Positions 59,876 through 64,000 of a DNA stretch of 64,000 bases are shown here, one piece after another. Source of the DNA: Takakia lepidozioides (Eukaryota > Streptophyta > Takakiopsida > Takakiales > Takakiaceae); NCBI GenBank assembly GCA_030704615.1, contig CM060731.1, positions 9,424,001-9,488,000 of the forward strand, given 5' to 3'. A program made the translations under genes and the position numbers. Numbering within the stretch: the stretch's first letter is position 1; every line of letters starts with the position of its first letter. The notes under the pieces were generated by a model. The model was not told the origin of the DNA and did not search any database. It saw only the letters and a program-made list of their open reading frames with translations.

Positions 59876-60355
59876 TCTGTGAAGCCTTAAAACAAGCCTG
59901 AAGCATATACTACTTTCTTCTCAAGAAGCAAGGTTTCACAACAAAGAGGCGAGCGGAAAGAGCAGACAACGCGCGAGAGGAGGATAAAACACACGGATCT
60001 GACACAAAGCAGCTCTCATCCAAAGCTTGTACACTCACTTCCCTTATACACTAACACCCGGGTACACCGCCCTAACCTTGTGTCAGGGCGCCGTCTTTAT
60101 ACAAAAGACCTAGCTTCAGTTGTCCGTTGCGTGGCGAGGCGTTACAAGCCAAAACCCACGGCGCCGTTTAAACACCCTAGAGCAGATGAAGGGCCAGGAT
60201 GTGGCCACCAGCCAGAACTAATCCTAACCTAGATATCATTGTAACGGTTTAACGGCATTATACGCCAAACAAATATACTATGGATATATATTGCCATTTT
60301 GGATGAAACGGGCCATTTCTAGTCTAGGAAAGTATGGGCCATCATATCTGTGAAG
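59876..60355 (-). mobile_element. Dispersed ~460-bp element, copy 2, with 9-bp target duplication
   Basis: Body 59885-60346 is flanked by TCTGTGAAG on both sides (59876-59884 and 60347-60355). The body is the reverse complement of 44697-45135 with scattered differences and a short extra segment containing GGGTGTTAGTGTATAAGGG. Its ends (CCTTAAAACAAGCC; GGGCCATCATA) are not inverted repeats. A 9-bp duplication without terminal inverted repeats does not fit a normal LTR insertion (4-6 bp). Confidence 0.65.
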
Positions 60356-60517
60356 CCTACCCCCCCACGAAAAATCCTGAGCTCCGCGAAGGAAAACAAA
60401 TAATAAGGAAATATCACCCTCCACTGCTGGGTGAAAAACCTATCAAGGGAAAATCTGGCACCTGCAAGTTGGGCCGAGGACAAAACCCTTGGCTAGGGGA
60501 AACCGTGCAGGAACTAC

Positions 60518-60700
60518 CACTACAACACACCCTATGTAATTTCGACGATTTAGTTTGACGCTGGCGTTGACTGTTGTCACTTTCGATTGTTCCAACCATT
60601 TTGCAGTCAAATTTTATATTAAAATATTCGAGGTGCTAGACAATCGCGAAAATTTTGACTGTAGTGAGAGACTTTGACTACGTAAAATGAGCTGACTGAG
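60518..60700 (+). mobile_element. Possible CACTA-type transposon terminus
   Basis: CACTACAACACACCC begins at 60518 and is followed by repeated GAC/GTC-core subterminal motifs (TTTGACGCTGGCGTTGAC, TTTTGACTGTAGTGAGAGAC). The partner end is not in the window, or has decayed. Confidence 0.35.
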
Positions 60701-60839
60701 ACAACCAGTTAAGCAATGGCACGTGTAGTCACAATATATAAATTATATAGCAATATATATGTGGATAATAATAAGTAAAAAAAATACCTATTTTTTCACT
60801 AACCCAACACATTAATAGTAAACTAATCGTGTGCTGGTT

Positions 60840-61085
60840 AAGGTTAGTGAAACAAAACAACTGAATTATATGAACGAATGATAAACAAATGCCTTGCTGG
60901 CAGCTATTGGATGAACGTATGAAAGGTTAGTGAAACAAAACAACTGAATTACCTCAATGGGTGATAAACAAACGCCTTGCTGGCAGCTATTGGATAAACG
61001 TATGAAATATAATTTTTGTGCACTGGATGAACGTATGATAAAGAGAACACCTTGCTGGCAACTATTGTATGAACGTATGAAAGGA
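60840..61085. repeat. Tandem repeat, ~90-bp unit, about three copies
   Basis: Units contain GGTTAGTGAAACAAAACAAC, then GATAAACAAATGCCTTGCTG and GCAGCTATTGGATGAACGTA. The third unit is diverged and partly deleted. Confidence 0.85.
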
Positions 61086-61439
61086 TGATAATGCACTTGG
61101 CTCGAGTTTAGGGTTGCTAGGTCACAGTGTGCAGCCCGGTTGGGACTTAGTGTTTTTTTTGGGGTCGGCGTGGTTCAAGAGCTCCGCAGGCTTAGGGACT
61201 TCGCGTTTGTTTGTCTTTGTGCCACCATCTGTGTTTTCTTAAGGTTCGCGAACCAGGATAAGCGGTTTCTCAAAGACTAGTATCTTGCTGTGTGCACATG
61301 AGAGAGTGGGTGGGCGAGGGGAGGAGAGAATAGAGAGAGAGAAGTGCCGCGCAGCGAGTGTACTGTTTGTGGGATCAACCTGTATGTTTGCTCTTGTTGT
61401 ATCGGCCATTGTCACAACGTGTGCTATATGGGAGCTTTA

Positions 61440-64000
61440 GAGCGGAGACAGCAGGGAGTGTTCAACAGGATGGCTGAACGAGATGTGGTGTCGTGGGGTG
61501 CGATGATTGCAGGATATGCACAGCAAGGGCGCGGGATGGAGGCTTTGCAGACATATGAGCACCTTCTTCAACACATTTCAGCCTGTTTTCCCTGTTATCA
61601 GGATTCAGAGTCATCCCTAAATTTTCAGGTTGAATTCTGCAAGTTAGCTCGACGTTGGTGCAAAAAGGTGAATGCCTGTTGGAAGCGCAAGTCAACATAA
61701 GAACTAGTGTGAGAAGTAGGGTTAGGGTGTTTGCTGGAACAAATCTAGGCTGTCATTGTCAGCTGCTAGCAGCAAGGCAAGGAGGTACTATGCATGATTT
61801 GTGCAGAGGTATGGATAGCCGAAGGAGTAGGGATAGAGTGTGGGTCCAGATTCATCCAAGAGGGCCGGATTTCAAGCTCCAGATTACCTATGAATCCCTG
61901 TGGAATGATAGCTACAAGAAACATGCATGCGTAGATGGTCAACTGGAAGCCGCAACAGCAGCAGCGGCGGCACAATTGATAAAAGTCAGGCAGATGGGTT
62001 GAACAGAGTCATGTGGTTTACTTTTCAACTTGATTTTCAGATCAGTGTCAACAATCAATCATTCTTCCTGCAAAGTCTTGGTCTGCACAATCTGAGACTT
62101 GAGATCCTCCACAAAGGCCAGCATGTTTTTAGTTGAGGATCCACCCTCTGCCATATCCTCATGAGCACAATATTTGAGCTTCCCTACCCTGGTTCGAATT
62201 GCCATGCCCTCCTCCCCTGTCATTAGCTCCCTGATGTGTGCATGATTTGTGCAGAGGCAGAGATAGCTGAAGGAGCAGGGATAGAGAGTAGGTCTAGATT
62301 CATCCAAAAGGGCCAGATTTCAAGCACAAGATTACTTATGATTTCCTTTAGATCAATAGCTACAAGAAACCTGCATGGGTAGATGGTCAACTGTCATGCC
62401 GCAGCAGCAGCGGCACAACTGATAAAATCAGGCACTGGTAATCGAGGCACCTTCTTCACATTCACCCTATTTTTCCCTCTTATCAGAAACGGCCCTGAAT
62501 TTCCATGTTGAATTCTGCAAGTTAGCTGGTTGAGTGAATGTAGTTTGGAGTGACTTTGACTTGATACTGCCATTGTGACAACAGGAAAGTATCCAAAAAT
62601 ACGTAACAGAGATGAGGAGAAGCTGTGGAATGAATACTTTTCTGACTCCAGTCAATGGTGGGACACCAGGGAAAAATGTGAATGCTTGTTAGATTACAGG
62701 AGAGTAGCAGACGCAATTCAGTACAGGAACTAGTGTAATAAGCTGAGTTGGGTGTTTCCTAGAACAAATCTAGGTTGTCATTATCAGCTGCAAGGCAAGG
62801 ATGTATGCATCATTTGTGCAGAGGCATGGATAGCTGAAGGAGCGGGGATAGAGTGTGGGTCCAGATTCATCCAAGAGGGCTGGACTTCAAGCTCCAGATT
62901 ACCTTGATTTCAGGTGGATCAGTAGCTACAAGAAACCTGCATGTGTAGATGGTCAACTAAAGGCAGCAGCTGTAGTGGCACAGTTGATAAAATCAGGCAC
63001 CTCAACCATGACCACAGCTATTGAAATTAGAGGATCAAGAGAGGGAGTCCACAATGCCTCTTCTGGCACTTCTGGGCATGTGAAGATACTTTGTGCTGCA
63101 GGCAGACTGACAGAGGCTCTACAGACTCTAAACCAAGGAGACATTTCAGCAGATTCAGATATGTCTGTCTGTTGCTTAAGTGCATCAAGATGGATGGTCT
63201 GGAAGCTGGAAAGCAGGTGCACACTCACATTATCCAAAGTGGATTCACACCAAATGTTTTTCTACTCAACACCCTTGTCAACATGTATGTTAAGTGCGGG
63301 AGCATCATGGATGCTCACCAAGTGTTCAACAGAATGCCTCAATGATCTTTGATCACGTGGAATATTATGTTGGCAGGATTTACCAAGCGTAGGTGTGGTA
63401 GGAATGCTTAGGAGACCTATGAGCAAATGTTGCGTGAAGGGGTGAAGCCCGACCACATTGCGTTTGTTTGTGTTTGCAATGCGTGTGCAAGCCTGGGAGC
63501 TCTGGAAAAGAGGGAAGAGGTCCATAGTGACATTGTCAAAGTTGGAATTGTACCAGATGTCATCCTGGAAACAGAAGTGGCAGCAGCCCAATTGATAGAA
63601 CAATTCGCTGCTAATGAAGGTATCTTCTTCAATACATTTCACCCTGTTTTGCCATGTTATCAGAGTCGACCCTAAATTTAGAATTCTGCAAGTTAGCTCG
63701 TTCATGATGTGAGCTGGCATGAGTTTTATAAAGATCCTTCACGATGGTGGGACAACCGCAATCACAAGGTGTGGCTTTTCTTAATGTACGATGTGAAGAA
63801 GTTTGTCCATCCTGCAAAGGTGGGCTCTTGGCTCCTGTTAGTACCATGATTTGGTGTTCTTCCTGATGTTTACAAGGTTCTTGGGAGAGTCAGCTTGGTC
63901 TTAGTAGGCCGTGTTTCAATCTCTGCCTGCTCAGCTACACCGTGGTGGTTCTCAGACCAATCCAACATTACCTGACTACAGACACAAACATCACACACAA
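61440..64000 (+). pseudogene. Array of decayed PDF-motif exons and PPR segments
   Basis: 61459-61560 encodes VFNRMAERDVVSWGAMIAGY, a PPR motif. PDF second halves lie at about 61808-61975 (RGPDFKLQITYESLW, then YKKHACVDGQLEAA), 62250-62410 and 62822-62965. First halves lie at about 62625-62680 (QWWD) and 63715-63768 (DPSRWWDNRNHK). From 63060 a PPR gene remnant follows: LCAAGRLTEALQTLNQGDIS, then GKQVHTHIIQSGFTPNVFLL and VNMYVKCGSIMDAHQVFNRM, a TGA, and more degraded PPR to about 63600. It is homologous to the intact gene at 33508-36686. Frames are broken throughout, and the array continues past the window end. Confidence 0.75.

Noticed and set aside
54162-60355. The ~460-bp repeats at 44.7 and 59.9 kb as the two LTRs of the Ty3 element
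   Set aside because: They are in opposite orientation to each other, one lies about 9 kb upstream beyond an unrelated gene, and the 59.9-kb copy has its own 9-bp target duplication.

Overview
This window looks like nuclear DNA of a land plant. The evidence is spliceosomal introns with GT/AG borders, a ureide permease, a dienelactone hydrolase-like gene, a COMT-type O-methyltransferase fragment, a PPR-DYW editing factor carrying an OSB-type PDF motif, and several decayed retroelements. The PPR style and dense transposon load suggest a seed-free plant (fern or lycophyte is my best guess), but the sequence alone does not settle this.

Region 1-19.4 kb: a dispersed repeat (1-1352 and 17848-about 19420) is split by one large insertion. 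The insertion (1353-17847) has imperfect terminal inverted repeats and a 9-11 bp target duplication, as in Mutator-like elements (MULEs). It carries two divergent, degraded genes. On the plus strand is a MULE-type DDE transposase with a C-terminal SWIM zinc finger (13950-17464). On the minus strand is a multi-exon gene (8529-2071) encoding a ParB/sulfiredoxin-like domain followed by a bacterial-type, circularly permuted N6/N4 DNA methyltransferase domain. About 18 copies of a ~115-bp minisatellite, each with a strong palindrome, fill its first intron. A CACTA transposon (8921-13416, TSD gta) later inserted between the two gene starts. It contains a captured O-methyltransferase gene fragment and PDF-motif exon fragments.

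Region 19.4-44 kb: an unidentified spliced gene with two clear exons (21671-22175), an intact five-exon MDR reductase gene (24347-26444), a small MORN-motif gene with a TATA box (28005-28274), a decayed non-LTR retrotransposon with a restriction-like endonuclease domain (29088-31058), an ORF1-like fragment (about 32743-33110), the PDF-motif/PPR-DYW gene (33508-36686, minus), a LINE 3' end (37252-37680) and a ureide permease gene (41538-44026).

Region 44-64 kb: a dispersed ~460-bp element in two inverted copies, a second SWIM-transposase remnant, a dienelactone hydrolase-like gene with a 22-nt microexon and a LINE fragment in one intron (49312-53043), a decayed Ty3-type retrotransposon (54162-59119) cut off by a hAT-like nonautonomous element, a lone CACTA-type terminus, a short tandem repeat, and an array of decayed PDF-motif exons and PPR pieces running to the window end.

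The two observations most worth pursuing are the MULE that carries a ParB-methyltransferase gene and the PDF-motif to PPR-DYW fusion, whose broken relatives recur at four places in this window.
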